From Dirofilaria immitis (taxonomy: Eukaryota; Nematoda; Chromadorea; Rhabditida; Onchocercidae), in assembly GCA_024305405.1 (NCBI GenBank), contig JAKNDB010000087.1:7814501-7878500 (forward strand): a stretch of DNA of 64,000 bases, given 5' to 3'. Positions 38,062 to 50,770 of this stretch are shown piece by piece (position 1 is the first letter of the stretch; each line of letters opens with the position of its first letter). Below the pieces are notes generated by a model. It saw only the letters and a list, made by a program, of their open reading frames with translations. It had not been told where the DNA came from and did not search any database. A program made the position numbers and the translations under genes.

Positions 38062-41000
38062 ATGATGAATTCTGAGTTGTTAGATAAGAATTTTGGAGTT
38101 TGTTTTCCTGAAGAGCTAGATGGCACATTGGATACGCAGCAAGGATCAGCAAATTGCTGTAAATTCAATCGTTGGGGTTCACTGATCGCTGTTGGAAGTA
38201 TTGATGGTCGTGTATATATTTTCGATCTTATAACGAAAGGAGTGGTGAAAGTGATTTTCTATTATTTGAAAGCAACGGCAATTGTATTAAATATTATTTT
38301 CAAATACTGTATTTCCGTACGTTCTGGTATTTGCTTCCATCTATCAGCATCCACTGTTTCATAAGATCATAAAATGTAATTAATATTTCAGAGTTGGGTT
38401 TGTCACGGTTATTCTATTACATCTTTAAGTTGGTCGCGTGATGGTCGTAAATTATTAACAGCAAGCAATGACTGGTCCGTAGCAGTCTGGGATGTTCTCG
38501 AAGGATCCCGAATTGAAAGACAAGTTTATGGATCTCCTGTTCTTTGTGCAATGTTTAATCCACGGTTCATTACAGATGCATCACTTCAATTTTTCATCAA
38601 CGATGCTTTCCATCCAACTTTAAGGACTAGCTTTGACTATGCATGCCTCCTCTTTGTTTGATGTCGTTGAAAAATATAAAATGTTAGAGGACTATATATT
38701 GATCTTATTAACATTCATTATGAATGGTGTTAGATAATAGTGACTTGCATTTGTCTTTATTTGATTTTTCTTCACTGATTTTGTTCCAGCAACGATAAAC
38801 ATATTCTGGTTATTTATTTGGGTGCTAATCCAGTACTTCTAGATTTAGAAGCAAAATTGCAGACGGAAGTAAGGTTCTTTTGGATAAATTTTATGCTAAA
38901 TTCTTCAAAAAGAATGGAAGTATTTAGTAGTATTAAATTTATGACAAATTTATGCCACTATTTTATTTTGTTTAAATAAAAATAAATCAGAAGTAGTGGA
39001 TCACACTAACTGTAGAATTTCTAGCGCAATGTTCGGAATGGACTTTATAAGGGTATTAAAAATTAATTAATTTAATCTGATGATTATATCTGACCATAAA
39101 ATTATATATTATTAAAAGTGGAATATTCTTCTCCAGATAAAGTTCCCTGAAGAAACCGATGATCAACCTGGAGAAGTTACCGTGGGGACATTTGATCGTA
39201 GAGGAAAATACATCGTCACCGGTAGTAGTAAAGGTCGCATTACCTTTACAATGCTCAAACATTAGAAATGATCACATTTGTAAAACAAAATGCTACACAT
39301 CAGGTAATTTCTTTTTGTCAAAGGAAATGTGAAATTGGTTAAATACAGAGGATGTTGTATGTTCGTATCATTTAGACTTTCTGAGCAGGACTCTGATGAA
39401 ATTTTTATTAGTGAAAGTAAAAGTTTTTGTTGGAGATCTATAGTTACTAATATTACCAAAAACATTCATTTAAATTGTTGTTGTGTTTCAATTGTGCTAC
39501 TTTTAGATTAAAAATATACTACTGACACGTCGTGGTGATTTCTTATTAACGAATTCTCAAGATCGTATTATTAGGACTTATAAACTGGATGTTTTGCTTA
39601 AAAACATCATGGAACTATTGTTGAACCATTGCAAAAACTTTTAGATATAATTAACAAAGTTTGTTTTTATATTATTTTAGTACTGGACATTATGAACACG
39701 AATGGTAGAATGATATACGTAAATCATTTTACTTTGATTTCGTTTCATACTCTTAAAAGATTACGCCCTTTTGTGATTTGGCATGCTTCTCATGATCTTT
39801 TCGGTTAACAACTAATTGTAGGGAAAAAGTATAAGAGCAAAAATATAATAAAAGGACATTTTAAATGTATATTAAAATAAATGTTTTTAAATAATTGTAA
39901 GGAAAGAAAAAATTAGAATTTAACACGTTAAGATTCCTATGCTAATGAATATTGTGATTAAAATTTAGAATTCTAAAATCCATATTTTAAAAGTTGCATC
40001 AATTGTAAATATTTTCATGCTTCATGGAAAGCAATATGCGTATCAAACGATGGTGATTATATCTGTGGCGCTAGTACTAAGGCACATTCGCTATACATTT
40101 GGGAAAGGAATTCTGGAAGTTTAATCAAAATGTTGCATGGCACAAAGGTGATTATACAAATTGAGCATTATGTTGCCTAAGTCTGACAGAAAGAATGAAA
40201 TGGTTACTTGCAACCGAATTTGTAGTTTTCTTAATAGTGACTAAGTAATTTGAAATCAGATGAGGTAATTAAATATGTATCGAATAATTCATTTAGGAAT
40301 CAAATTTTCATTTTCTCTTTTATATTTCTAGGGTGAGACCTTACACGACGTACAGTGGCATCCGACACGTCCTATTATACTTTCAATTGCTAACGGTCTT
40401 GTTTCTGTTTGGACTCAGGTGGTTTTTTGAGAACTTTCTGTTTAATTTTTTTTTGCTTACTAAGCTTTTAAAAAATATCAAAATTTTTAGGCCCATGTTG
40501 AGAATTGGAGCGCCTTTGCACCTGAATTCACTGAACTTGAAGAAAACGTGAAATATATCGAGAAAGAGTCGGAATTTGATTTGGAAGACGAAGATGCGGA
40601 TGAACCAGCTCCGCAAACTTCCAAAGTCCTCGCAAATTTTAAAATAAATTCTTGAAACTGAAAATTTTAGGTGAAAAATAAGTTTGAAGGTGCCAGTCGT
40701 GCTATTTGGAATTTGAATTATGTTCTTACCGTATTCTCTTCATGCATATATAAATTATATATTAAAAATTAAAAGTAATTGTCGTAATTAGGAAGAGGAC
40801 GACGAAATTGTTGACGTGGTCACTCTTAAACCAAACGCCGTGTACTGTAGTTCAGATGAAGACGATGATGGTAGCATGTACGTCACTGATTTGACTGCTA
40901 AGCGTGGTCCGCTTTGGTTTCTACCAATCGCGCCGGAAATCGAGAATCCAGAAGAAAATCCGTCATTATTATTGGCAGGTATTTAATTTAACAATTTCGT

Positions 41001-41325
41001 TGTATAAGGAATTTATTGGTACTAAGCTTTTGTTCTAAATTTTATTTATTCATATTTTTTTCATCTATTACACTGGATTTATTCAGATACTGAAGAAATG
41101 GCAAATGCATTTGACGCAGAATCTTACTCAGGTTCTATCCAATTATTTTTTTAATTTAATTTTTTTGCTTTTCATTTTTTCGTTTGAAGTACAAAACTGA
41201 ATGAATTTATTTCAGTTTGTAAATATGCTGTTTTCATTTTAGGTAATCGAAAAAGAACAGCGACCTGTTCCGCATCTAATATTATTTCGATGCGCAACAT
41301 GAGCAAACAGCGAAGAGTAAAATAA
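38062..41325 (+). CDS. rbbp-5: RBBP5, WD40 core subunit of COMPASS/MLL H3K4 methyltransferase
   Basis: Nuclear beta-propeller scaffold that, with ASH2L and WDR5, activates SET1/MLL methyltransferases. Exons: 38062-38250, 38392-38564, 38790-38868, 39137-39303, 39507-39658, 40019-40147, 40332-40418, 40491 to about 40630, 40792-40978, 41087-41131, 41243-41325. Family blocks: [15 protein letters not shown] and [20 protein letters not shown] at the start; [89 protein letters not shown]; the acidic [14 protein letters not shown] segment used for ASH2L and nucleosome binding; [27 protein letters not shown]. Two frame slips (39242-39249 and A5 at 39600-39604) are each fixed by one base that also restores splice phase. 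The intron before exon 6 ends in CAT rather than CAG. A small extra exon around 40672 ([10 protein letters not shown]) is doubtful. The C-terminal tail is shorter than in human. Confidence 0.93.
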
Positions 41326-44300
41326 TACCTTTAAAAATTACAAAGTTTTGCAATTTTATCATAGTGCCATATTTTTGATTTCTAAAGCATATTATTTTTG
41401 TACCAGTTACAGATTTGCTGCATTTATATTCTGACTAGCAGATATATCTTACATGTCAAAGGACTTTAGTTTGAAAATCGATAATAATGCTCCAAAATAA
41501 ATTTAGTGGAATCAAAAAGTATCATACTCTAGTATTGAAATGAATGTAAAAATTCAAGGGAATATTAAGCACGGGTTACATCAATATACGGTATAATATA
41601 TTCAGCGTTCCTCAAAATTTAATTACCTTTACTTCCATTTTATACCGACCTTTTTGATGTTTTTAAATATCAAAGAATATAAAATCAAGCCATGCATTTA
41701 TCATCAAACAAAAAAAATTATGGTTTGATGCCTTGGTCGTTGGTCTTTCAGATATTAATTTCATTAAATGTCGAGCTTGGATGAGAGCATTTTGTGGAAT
41801 AGGTAATATTTTTTGCACTGTGATAATGAATTAAAAAAGATTTGATTAGAGCTAATGCAAATCGAATCACTTAAATTAATTTACTCTAGAATTTAATGCA
41901 GATAAATCCTGAATTGAATTGTTTTCATCTCATGTTTTCATCTCATGAAGTGCAGAGAAAAGATTGAAATGGTCAGTTTTCTTTTTATAAATAATTGTAA
42001 AATATTGCTGTATAGTACTAATAAAAGGGCGACTTAAATTTATAAAAACTTGAAGTTTTTCATTTTGATCATCATTCTTGATAATATTTTCGAATTGCAA
42101 AAATTTTTATTTGGATCATACTATTTTCTTCCAGCTCATTTCGTTTACTGCTTTATTTGTAAAGCGTTACTTTAACTTATTCACTACCATATTTTCCAGT
42201 CAAAGTCACCAAGTCTCCTAAATTATACAAATACCATAATTGCAATTGCACTGTATTGAATTTAGGTTCCAATGAATGCTTTTAATTTTTATATGTAGTG
42301 CAAGAATTAAAGTTCGAGTTGCATTTCTTTTTTCAGTTGTTAATACAATGCCTTCCTATCTAATTATGGTTTTCTATTCACCTTTATTATAGTTTTTAAG
42401 TCATTTTATCACCATTGTTTCCGAGATTTTAAGTTCTATTACAGTTCATCTTTCTAATTTCACATTGCTACCATTCATAGTTACAATGTATTTGGTTTTT
42501 TTTTCCGTTCGATGATTTGTTGTCATTATTTCTCTTCCTCTGAATACTGTGCTATCTTGGGAATGATTTTAATATTTAGTTTACATCTCCATTAATGTAT
42601 GTAGATTTGAAATTATTCAAGTATACAAAAAGTGAAACATATTATGCAAGTAGTTCGATTTTATTAAAAACCAGGAATGACAACAAATATAATGCTTTTA
42701 AATATAAGAAATTTTTGCTAATCTTAATTTTCTATATAAAATAATATTTACCATTGTTTTGTAAGTTGCAATAGGTCATCTGTTTATATATTTCAGAATA
42801 TATTTTACTATAAATTTAAGCCAAACGATCAGAATTATAATTAGGAAATTATTGAGCGCAGCTCAAAACACTTAGATTGTTATGCAAGCCATTTAAATAG
42901 CTAAGTTTGGCCAGTAGCTGTATCATAATTTTTTACTGAAATCGAGAGCAGATCAACTTTTACATGAATCAAATTTTAGTTTCTAGAAATTTTGTGCCTA
43001 TCAATATGAGAAAAGGGAACAAGTTGTTCAAATAGCAAGAGGCCAAAAAACAAAGCGATGAGAAATTTTTTAGGCCAAATAAAGATGAGTTTTAATTGTT
43101 GGCTTTATTTCTAATATGGATTAAATTTCATGGCTAATCCAGCTGTAGTAAAGGGTGAAAAATACCAGAAAGAAATGAAGTTTGTAAAGGTGAGTATGTG
43201 AAGGTAAGCAGGTGATAAATGTTTTAATTAGAATGTTCGCAAAGCAAATCATTTGCATCATTTACGTTATCAAGTTAGATATGAGTCTGTAATCTTTTTG
43301 ATAGAAGTAGCGAAGATAAATGCTAAAGTAGCTGATAAAAATAAGTTTCTGTTGGATCCGGTTTTGTTGAGAAAGAATTGATATTAATATAGATCATTCT
43401 GTGTTACGCTTTTATCACTTTGAAAGAAACTTGCATAATTTCATATTTTGATATCTTCTATTATATCACATCCATCACAACCCATTTTTCTCAGAGTTCA
43501 AGTTACAACAATAAGCATTGTTGAAAATGAATGGTTCACAATTTGATTGATAGTATAATACATTAAAAGAATATTGCCAGCGCTTTCTTCAACCACATAA
43601 TTATGTTATTCGATTCAAATTAATTTTATTGATTTAAATTGCATTGAACTCATAATTTAAATTCGAAAGTGATGTATGCAATTGTTAGAAAAAAGTGTGC
43701 TTTAAAAAAATTCTATTCAGCCATAGATAAATATTAAAAAGAAAAGAAAATTTTTTCCTATTCAATTTATAGTTATTCTTTTATTTCCAGTAATAAAATT
43801 TAAATCCTATTAATGATAGTAAAAAATGAATCAAATTTATGATAGCAGAAAATTGATATCCTTTTGTGACTGTAACAATTAAATTCAGCAAAATCATGGT
43901 ATAAAATTTTTGTTAAAAATTTATCATGAGAACAACGTAATGTACGAAACAGATTATATCAAATAAAATTCTGTTCTGATCCAATAATTGTAAATATAAC
44001 GACAGTTCCTTACTTTTAGTAATCGTGCCGTGCATATGATTCTAATTGTATTATGAAAGGAATTGCTTGCCAATTTTACATGTTATGCCTAAAAAATTAA
44101 GCTTTGAAACTATGGCTGGAATTTAAAGTTTCTAAACTATAATCAAAAATGGCAAAACTTGAAATTAAAATTGATACTTAAGAAATCTGGATGCATAACG
44201 TTCAAAAATTTAATAATTTGAAATTGCGATCAAAAATTTTAAAATTTAAAACTGCGCAGCATAAATGGAAGGAATTCTACGATAAAATTCCACAACTGAT

Positions 44301-45999
44301 TTTCAGGAAAGTAGAAGTGCTATTTTTTTTGTTATAATTTAATTATAATTAAATTATTTAAGATCACATAATACGAATACAAAACTCATCACTTGATATG
44401 TCGCAACTTGAGAATAAAAATAGCTGCAAATTAAGATTGATATTTAAAAAATATAGCTGAAAACTATTATTATTTTTATTGCTATCTTTATTACTACTAC
44501 AATTAAATTATAATTAATCGTTATTTTATTATTATTACTATTAATTATTGTTATTGATTATCATTATCATTAATTGTTGATTACTACTATTATTAATTAT
44601 TATTATTTCTAATTATTATTATTATTAATTATTATTAATATTGTTTAGCAATGCAAATGATGTGGAAATTGTTTTTGCAACAAAGATCCACTTTTTAGAT
44701 CATATCTACTTTGCAATTTTTGTGGAATATGTAGAGATTGTTATTAAAGCTGATCTCACGTTATATGCAAACTTTTCAGATGTACTTAAGATTATACGGA
44801 TGATTATCTACTCCATGAATGCCGGATTGAAAAATAATTATATTACTGTGATATTATTTCAACTTTGCAAAACTTGGTGAAACATATTTCCTGAAAATCT
44901 GTAGTAAATCAAATTTTTGGCAGAATGATGAATTTTTTCCCATTGTCGAAAAGTTAAAATAAAATGGAGAAATTTTATGTCTTGATAATTAAATCTAATT
45001 AGACTTAAATCATTCATCATAACATCATGCAATATTTTGCAATCGAAGTAAAGGGCATAGAAGATAATTTAATCATTTTAGATAATAATAAAAGATAATT
45101 AATCGGTAAAATCAGGTCGATTCTGCTTAATTAATAAACCGGCCTGGTTGTAAATGCTTTTAAAAACTTTCGCAATTAAGATATTTATGGTTAATCAATA
45201 AAAAAACTTTGATGGAATAACAAGAGTTAACAAGATTAATAACTAATCCTTTATCAAAATGATTTATCACTTATCATTCTTTGCATGAGCCAGTAATAAA
45301 AATAGTTTAAGTTAATTTGAGGAACTTTCATTACTATAAACTTAAAACTGAAGGAGTATTTAGAGAAAAAATTTCACTTTCGCATTTTTCAAGCTGAATT
45401 TATTAACTTTTATCCATTATGAGGTGCCAACTAACTATTTAGGTTAAAAAGCACAGCGCAAAATTTCAATAATATCAACTAAAAAAGGCGAAAAAATTTA
45501 TTAAGCAAACACAATTCATAATTAATAATGAAAAACGGATGATTTAAAATTTGAATTGGAATTCTAGTGGTACGAATATTTTTCTTCTGATATCTAATAC
45601 GATATAAAACTGTTATAAACAATCGAATAGCTGAGATAATTTAGAATGATGATTTAGAATGATGATTTATCATTACTATTATGAGGATTATTTCGATCTG
45701 CATAAGTTCAACAATAGAATCGTTTGGAATCCCAAAATTTTCACGCTTAAAACGCATGAATGAAATATTTCAAATATTTTATGAAGTTCAAAGAATAAAT
45801 TCGATTTTTATTTCATGAAATTCTGCAGAAATTATTGAAAAAAATCCAAACTTTATATTCTAGAGTTTATGGACAAATTTTATTATAACATCGACTACGA
45901 TTTCAGGCCTATATATTTTCATGACATAATGGGAACGACACATCTAATGATACGTTGGTGTAAATGAAAATAATCCAAATAAGAAAATTGACTGGGTTT
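41326..45999. other. Intergenic, no supported gene
   Basis: About 4.7 kb downstream of RBBP5, stopped in all frames. It includes a long stretch of imperfect ATT/TTA trinucleotides near 44501-44640, and small direct repeats at 41928-41948 and 45638-45671. The 79-codon frame at 44641-44880 starts at the edge of the trinucleotide tract and has no motif or splice support. Confidence 0.45.
44501..44640. repeat. Imperfect (TTA/ATT)n low-complexity tract
   Basis: Repeated TTATTA, ATTATT and TACTAT triplets with interruptions, almost free of G and C. It looks like a degenerate trinucleotide microsatellite. Confidence 0.8.
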
Positions 46000-46200
46000 T
46001 CAGCAAATTACATCATCTATTAATTTTACTTTCCTCCTAAGTTCATTCCTTCCGTCTTCTTTCTTTCTTAGGTCTCCCTGCGGTCCTTGTAGTCCTCGCG
46101 TACCAACAACATCTACCACTCCTTGTGGTCCTGGCGGTCAATTAATCTCCGCATTCATCAAGGTCCTGAATCTCTTCGATCTCCCTTTTCTCTTTTACTT
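46000..46200 (-). pseudogene. Collagen-like Gly-X-Y fragment, C-terminal part
   Basis: On the minus strand 46138-46071 reads PPGPQGVVDVVGTRGLQGPQ, then GD, a broken run of Gly-X-Y triplets rich in Pro and Gln as in nematode cuticle collagens. The frame stays open through a charged tail (RKKEDGRNELRRKVKL) and stops at 46000-46002. Just upstream (46190-46160), GDRRDSGP sits in another frame and is followed by two stops, so the triple-helix segment is interrupted. The plus-strand ORF over this spot is a shadow. Given the indel errors elsewhere, a living gene with sequencing errors is possible, but several breaks in 130 bases favour decay. Confidence 0.5.
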
Positions 46201-48529
46201 CCATCTTTTCTAAGAAAAAGAAAAAAGAAAAACGAAGAAATTGTCAATTTATATGAAATAAAGGTAGTAGGATTGAGTTGTGTGCTGAATAGATACAAAT
46301 CATTTGCTTTATTAAAATCATTTTTTTTTTTAAAAAAACTAATGAGCATTCAAAATCCATTGGTCCTGATATCTCTGAGCTGCAAAGAAAATTTTTCGAG
46401 TATTTTGAAGTTTGCCTTCAAATATACCTTTTCTTATTTAAAAACAACTCGTTAGCAAATTACTCGGACCATGAAAGAAGTATAGATAATCAATAGGAAA
46501 ATATTGAAAAGATGCATTAATACTGATAATCTGAAACTGATTATATTAACTTTTAATAGGAATTTTCCAGAATTTGAAAGTCACCCGAAAATTTCTAATA
46601 CTTTTGGTGATATGATTAAAACATAGAAAAAAAACTAAACTGTTATGTATCATCAGAAATGTCAGAAGAGGTTTGAACTAGAAATCAATAGGACATATTT
46701 AGAAAAGAATCATTTATTTGTAATTGGGAACTGGTATATAATACGAATTATTCCAGAATTTATAAAATAAGGAAACCGCTTTCCATTTAATGGTTGTATC
46801 AATATAGCAAAATGCGACATTGAAGATTATTGATGGCATCTACGTTGTGTAGATGTTTTTATGCAATGAATAAAATAAAGTGAAAAAAGATTAAATAATG
46901 ATAAAAAATCAAGTTGATTAAATTCCGAGAAGTTGGAAAATCGAACAGATTTTGAAATTCCGAAAAGAGGAATTGATTTAGAAATTTGACTGATGCCAGT
47001 TATCCATAAGCCAAAACTTCAATTGAGGTCCATATTCAACTTTTGGTATATTCGGAATAGTCTATTGTGATAGAAAGTCATTCTGATAGAGAAAGTAGTC
47101 TATTGTGATAGAGAAAGTCATTTAAATGAGATTATTTTTATTATCATCATTTGTTTATCTTCAATGCATCATTGACAACATAAAGCGTTTCACTGGATTA
47201 ATGTAGGAAATTAGATTTTCAGATTTTTCTTTTATAAATCATTACAAATAAAACTTATTAATTTTTTCAAACTTGGTTTATCTCAAGTCTACTTATGATC
47301 TGAATATTAGCTCTTAAATTTGTTTTATGTGAAGTAGTTTATTGACAAAAGAATTGAAAGAGGAATTGATATTGGACAAAGTGTTAATTAATTGAAAGGT
47401 TGAATTAGAGGAATAAATTCAATTGAAGATATAATAACTTTGACAAAGTACATCAATAAATGCACTACCACATGAGTTACTTATATCAGAATGAAAAATT
47501 GAATATCGGTTTTCGAATGATAACAATTATCACCCATACTGTAAATGTTATGATGCTATGAGTTATTCGTCTATCAATAACTTTGGCATTGTAAAAATTA
47601 AAAATTACAAATTCGAAAAGAAGAAAACAATAAAACCGATAAAAGATTATTCTTAATAAGAACTGAAAAGTTAAATCAATACATATATTCATTTTGCCAT
47701 GCAGAAATTAGCATTATAATCATATTTAAATAAACAAACAAATTGCTTTCATTTAATTAAATAAAAAGCAATTGCATCTTTTATTCTTCTCTTCTAATTT
47801 TGCAATAATTACCGAAATAATTTTTGAATACAATTTCTATTTCATAGAATGAGAACGAAATGGTTTTTTCAATGATTGCATCAATTGATGGGTAAAATTT
47901 CCAATCTAATTTCATTTTCATCCTTAATCACAGTGTGAAATAAATTGATGTCTATGCATATGTTTAAATTTTTACATATTTAAGTATTTTAACATCAATT
48001 TTTTGCATTCTGATAAATAATCCACACAAATTTTTTACTATCATATAACGATGGATCATTTTAGTGATTGTCTGTCTTTCTGTAGCATTGAAATATCTCA
48101 TTTCAAATTAGTGTTAAATATTTGAAATATGATTATTAAAACAAATTTTTAAATCTGTAAGCGAGAATTTATTTTCATCTCATTCGGCATATTAATTTAA
48201 TTAAATTAAAGTTTCTATCGTGATACTGTACTCTATAACTAGAAACCCAAATTTTAATAGAAAGATTAAAAATATTTTTAAATCATGAACAAAGATGTTT
48301 CTGTCTTTTATTACCGTGAAAAGGCAGCGAATTATGAGAACATTTGCAATTAGCGCCTAGCAATAACAATGTCCAACTTAACGATTGAAAAGACTATTTT
48401 ATTTCTTTCGCTCAGTTTTCCAGTCGGTCAAAGTTGGGTTATTATTTAAAATTACAGTGATGAGATTATAATATGAAAATACGACAAAGTATTTATTTCA
48501 AATCTAACTCCGATATTTCATTGCTTGTT
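46201..48529. other. Intron or spacer between two collagen-like pieces
   Basis: No coding sequence recognised. It contains a local direct repeat with CTATTGTGATAGA and related units at 47061-47122. If the two collagen pieces belong to one gene, this would be a single large intron, unusually long for a cuticle collagen. Confidence 0.35.
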
Positions 48530-48775
48530 GCTCTTATTTTCCTCTTACATGAATGTCCCACATACCCAATAGTCCCTGATCAGGACTATTCCTGGAAGTC
48601 CTAAATTTAAATTTCCATCTGATCCTGGTCAATCAACAGCTCCAGGCACTGCCGATGGATTTTTGCCTCCGATTGGTCCTGCCTCTCTGTTCTCTTCTTA
48701 CTCCTTGAATTCCATCCCGCCCATCGTGTCCTGACTGACCTGGTGGACCTCTTTTTGTAATGGTCCACAAGTTTG
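48530..48775 (-). pseudogene. Collagen-like Gly-X-Y fragment, upstream part
   Basis: Read on the minus strand, about 48757-48690 encodes RGPPGQSGHDGRDGIQG. A second frame (about 48685-48590) gives AGPIGGKNPSAVPGAVD, a stop, then PGSDGNLNLGLPG. A third resumes with PDQGLLG. Together these make a Gly-X-Y helix region split over frames and containing an in-frame TGA. The stretch is noticeably more GC-rich than its surroundings, as expected for collagen coding DNA. No N-terminal cuticle collagen domain was found upstream, so this is most likely a relic paired with the fragment at 46000. Confidence 0.55.
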
Positions 48776-49613
48776 AAAATAAAATTTACATCACATATTT
48801 TGCTACTTCACAAACTTATCTTTAAAAATGTCCATTTTCGTTTTCGAATTCATTAATGACTCATCTGAATCACGAAAACGGTGTCGAAAACCAGTGAAAA
48901 AGTACTCCAAAATATGAATTGGCATAGTAGTGTGCAATTGGGCTAAAATATTATGAAATTTACTTTCAAACTTTAAAACTTTTATCGAAATGAGAAACGA
49001 ATGAAAAATATTTTTGAGAATATAACAAATAGATTTAATGATTAATTAAATAGGAAATTCCACCTAAATTCGAGATAATATCTCGAAAATATGGAAAAAA
49101 CTTTAAGATTTAAAAATAAAATATTTTCGAACAACTTTAAAACATAATCAATACAATAAATTTCAAAGTGAAATTTTTTAATTATAATCGAAAATTGATA
49201 TATCTAATATACATCTCTCCGGAATTCATGAAATAGAGACTCAATTCGAAAATTCTCTTTCGAATGGTTATAGCAAATATTGCAAAATATGATATCTCAC
49301 TTATGATATCTTTGGGAATTTTCTGGACCTTCTTATCGATAAACTAAAATTAACAAGAAAAAAGTTAGATGAAATAATAAAAAATCGTGATAGGGAATCC
49401 GAGAGATAAATGAAGAACGAATTTTGAAAAATAGAAGTGATTTTTGAATCTTGTTTATGCTATACGTTAATCATCTATTTTGAAAATTTCTTAAAATCTT
49501 AAATCATTAAATTCTGACATATTTATTTTTTTTAACAGAAACTTAGATCTAATCTTCTGGGCATAGGAAACAAATAACTATAAAAAAGGAATATAATAAT
49601 AAAAAATTTAATT
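48776..49613. other. Intergenic, no supported gene
   Basis: Upstream (minus strand) of the collagen fragments and before the candidate orphan gene. No exon or repeat of note. Confidence 0.4.
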
Positions 49614-50770
49614 TTGTTTTTATTGTTTGAAGTACTTACAAGTTGTAATGAACAATCCAAACAGTATTGTTCAGTGATATCAATTTTGAATAGATTATTA
49701 ATATTATTAGAAGATCTGGATTCTGCAAAATTCATTTTAGAAAATAAATCAATATTTATTAATAGTCAATGTTCCGCTTATTGCACTTTATTATATTATG
49801 CTACATCGATTTGGCAACATATCGAGTTGCTTAAATGTGAGTTTGCACTTTTCATTAATATCAGTCTTTTTTTTCTTTTAATAATTTATGATTTTTTTAT
49901 AATATAGTATAAAATATAGAGACAACTGAAACCGAATGATTTAACTCTTCAATGAAGCCGACATATTGACATGAAATGTTTGTTTATACAGGGAATAATA
50001 TAAATTTGTTATATATATTATTCAACATTGGATGGTGTAATGATCCCATTCAGATTCAAATATTCATCATATCAACACTTTTAGATTTAAACAATACAAA
50101 CTTTTTCATTTCATTTTTATTTGTTGATATTGATTTGACTGCTTGTAAATTATTTTATTTCTCACTTTTTTTTCAATTTAATTTGAAAGAAAAAAGAACG
50201 ATCAAGAAGTAATTTGCTAATAATTAAAAAATTTGAATAAAAAATTTAATAAGTTTTATGATTACACATGTCACCGGGAAATAAATTTATTCAAAAAAAA
50301 AAGAATCTCTACCATGAATTTAATAATATAGCTCTGAAGCTATTCACTGAACAAAATACATCTAAATTATCGATAAGTAATGTGATCAATCTATTTGTTG
50401 CAAGCCAAAGCCAATCTTATACCTCTTCATATTGCCACAGATTTTACCAAGAACATTTCAAGTTCTGATTTTCTTTTGATTTAAATATTATAATTTATTC
50501 TGAGTTAGAAATTTCTGAAAAATTTTTCTTTTGCTCTTTATGCTTTTCTTATAAGGGAAGCTAAAAAATATTGATTCATTGTTCAATTCGTTGAATTCAA
50601 TACCCAGCAATTTAATTTTTTCATACTTATCTCAGAGTTTTAACGATATCTCTTATACATTGTCATCATTCAATTCAGCCAACATTCTCTTAATTGACGG
50701 TCAGATCAAATGCAATGATTTGGTTTGTGCAACCTGTTTTATCAATTATATAAAGGAATTTTGCATATAG
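49614..50770 (+). CDS. Possible orphan gene, several exons
   Basis: Four plus-strand open frames follow one another. The first (to 49836) contains SCNEQSKQYCSVISILNRLL and QCSAYCTLLYYATSIWQHIE and ends at a consensus T|GTGAGT donor, phase 1. The next begins after TTTATACAG at 49992 and joins in phase as a Trp codon, reading NNINLLYILFNIGWCNDPIQ. A third (about 50300-50465, LYHEFNNIALKLFTEQN) and a fourth (about 50566-50770, LFNSLNSIPSNLIFSYLSQS, Cys-containing end, stop at 50770) have less certain junctions. Paired cysteines and hydrophobic helices hint at a small secreted or membrane protein. No family is recognised and no start is established. AT-rich chance frames cannot be excluded. Confidence 0.3.

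Noticed and set aside
40383..40616. 77-codon minus-strand ORF
   Set aside because: Antisense of RBBP5 exons 40332-40418 and 40491 onward.
46123..46455. 110-codon plus-strand ORF
   Set aside because: Its start overlaps the minus-strand collagen Gly-X-Y fragment and the rest is low complexity with a poly-T stretch.
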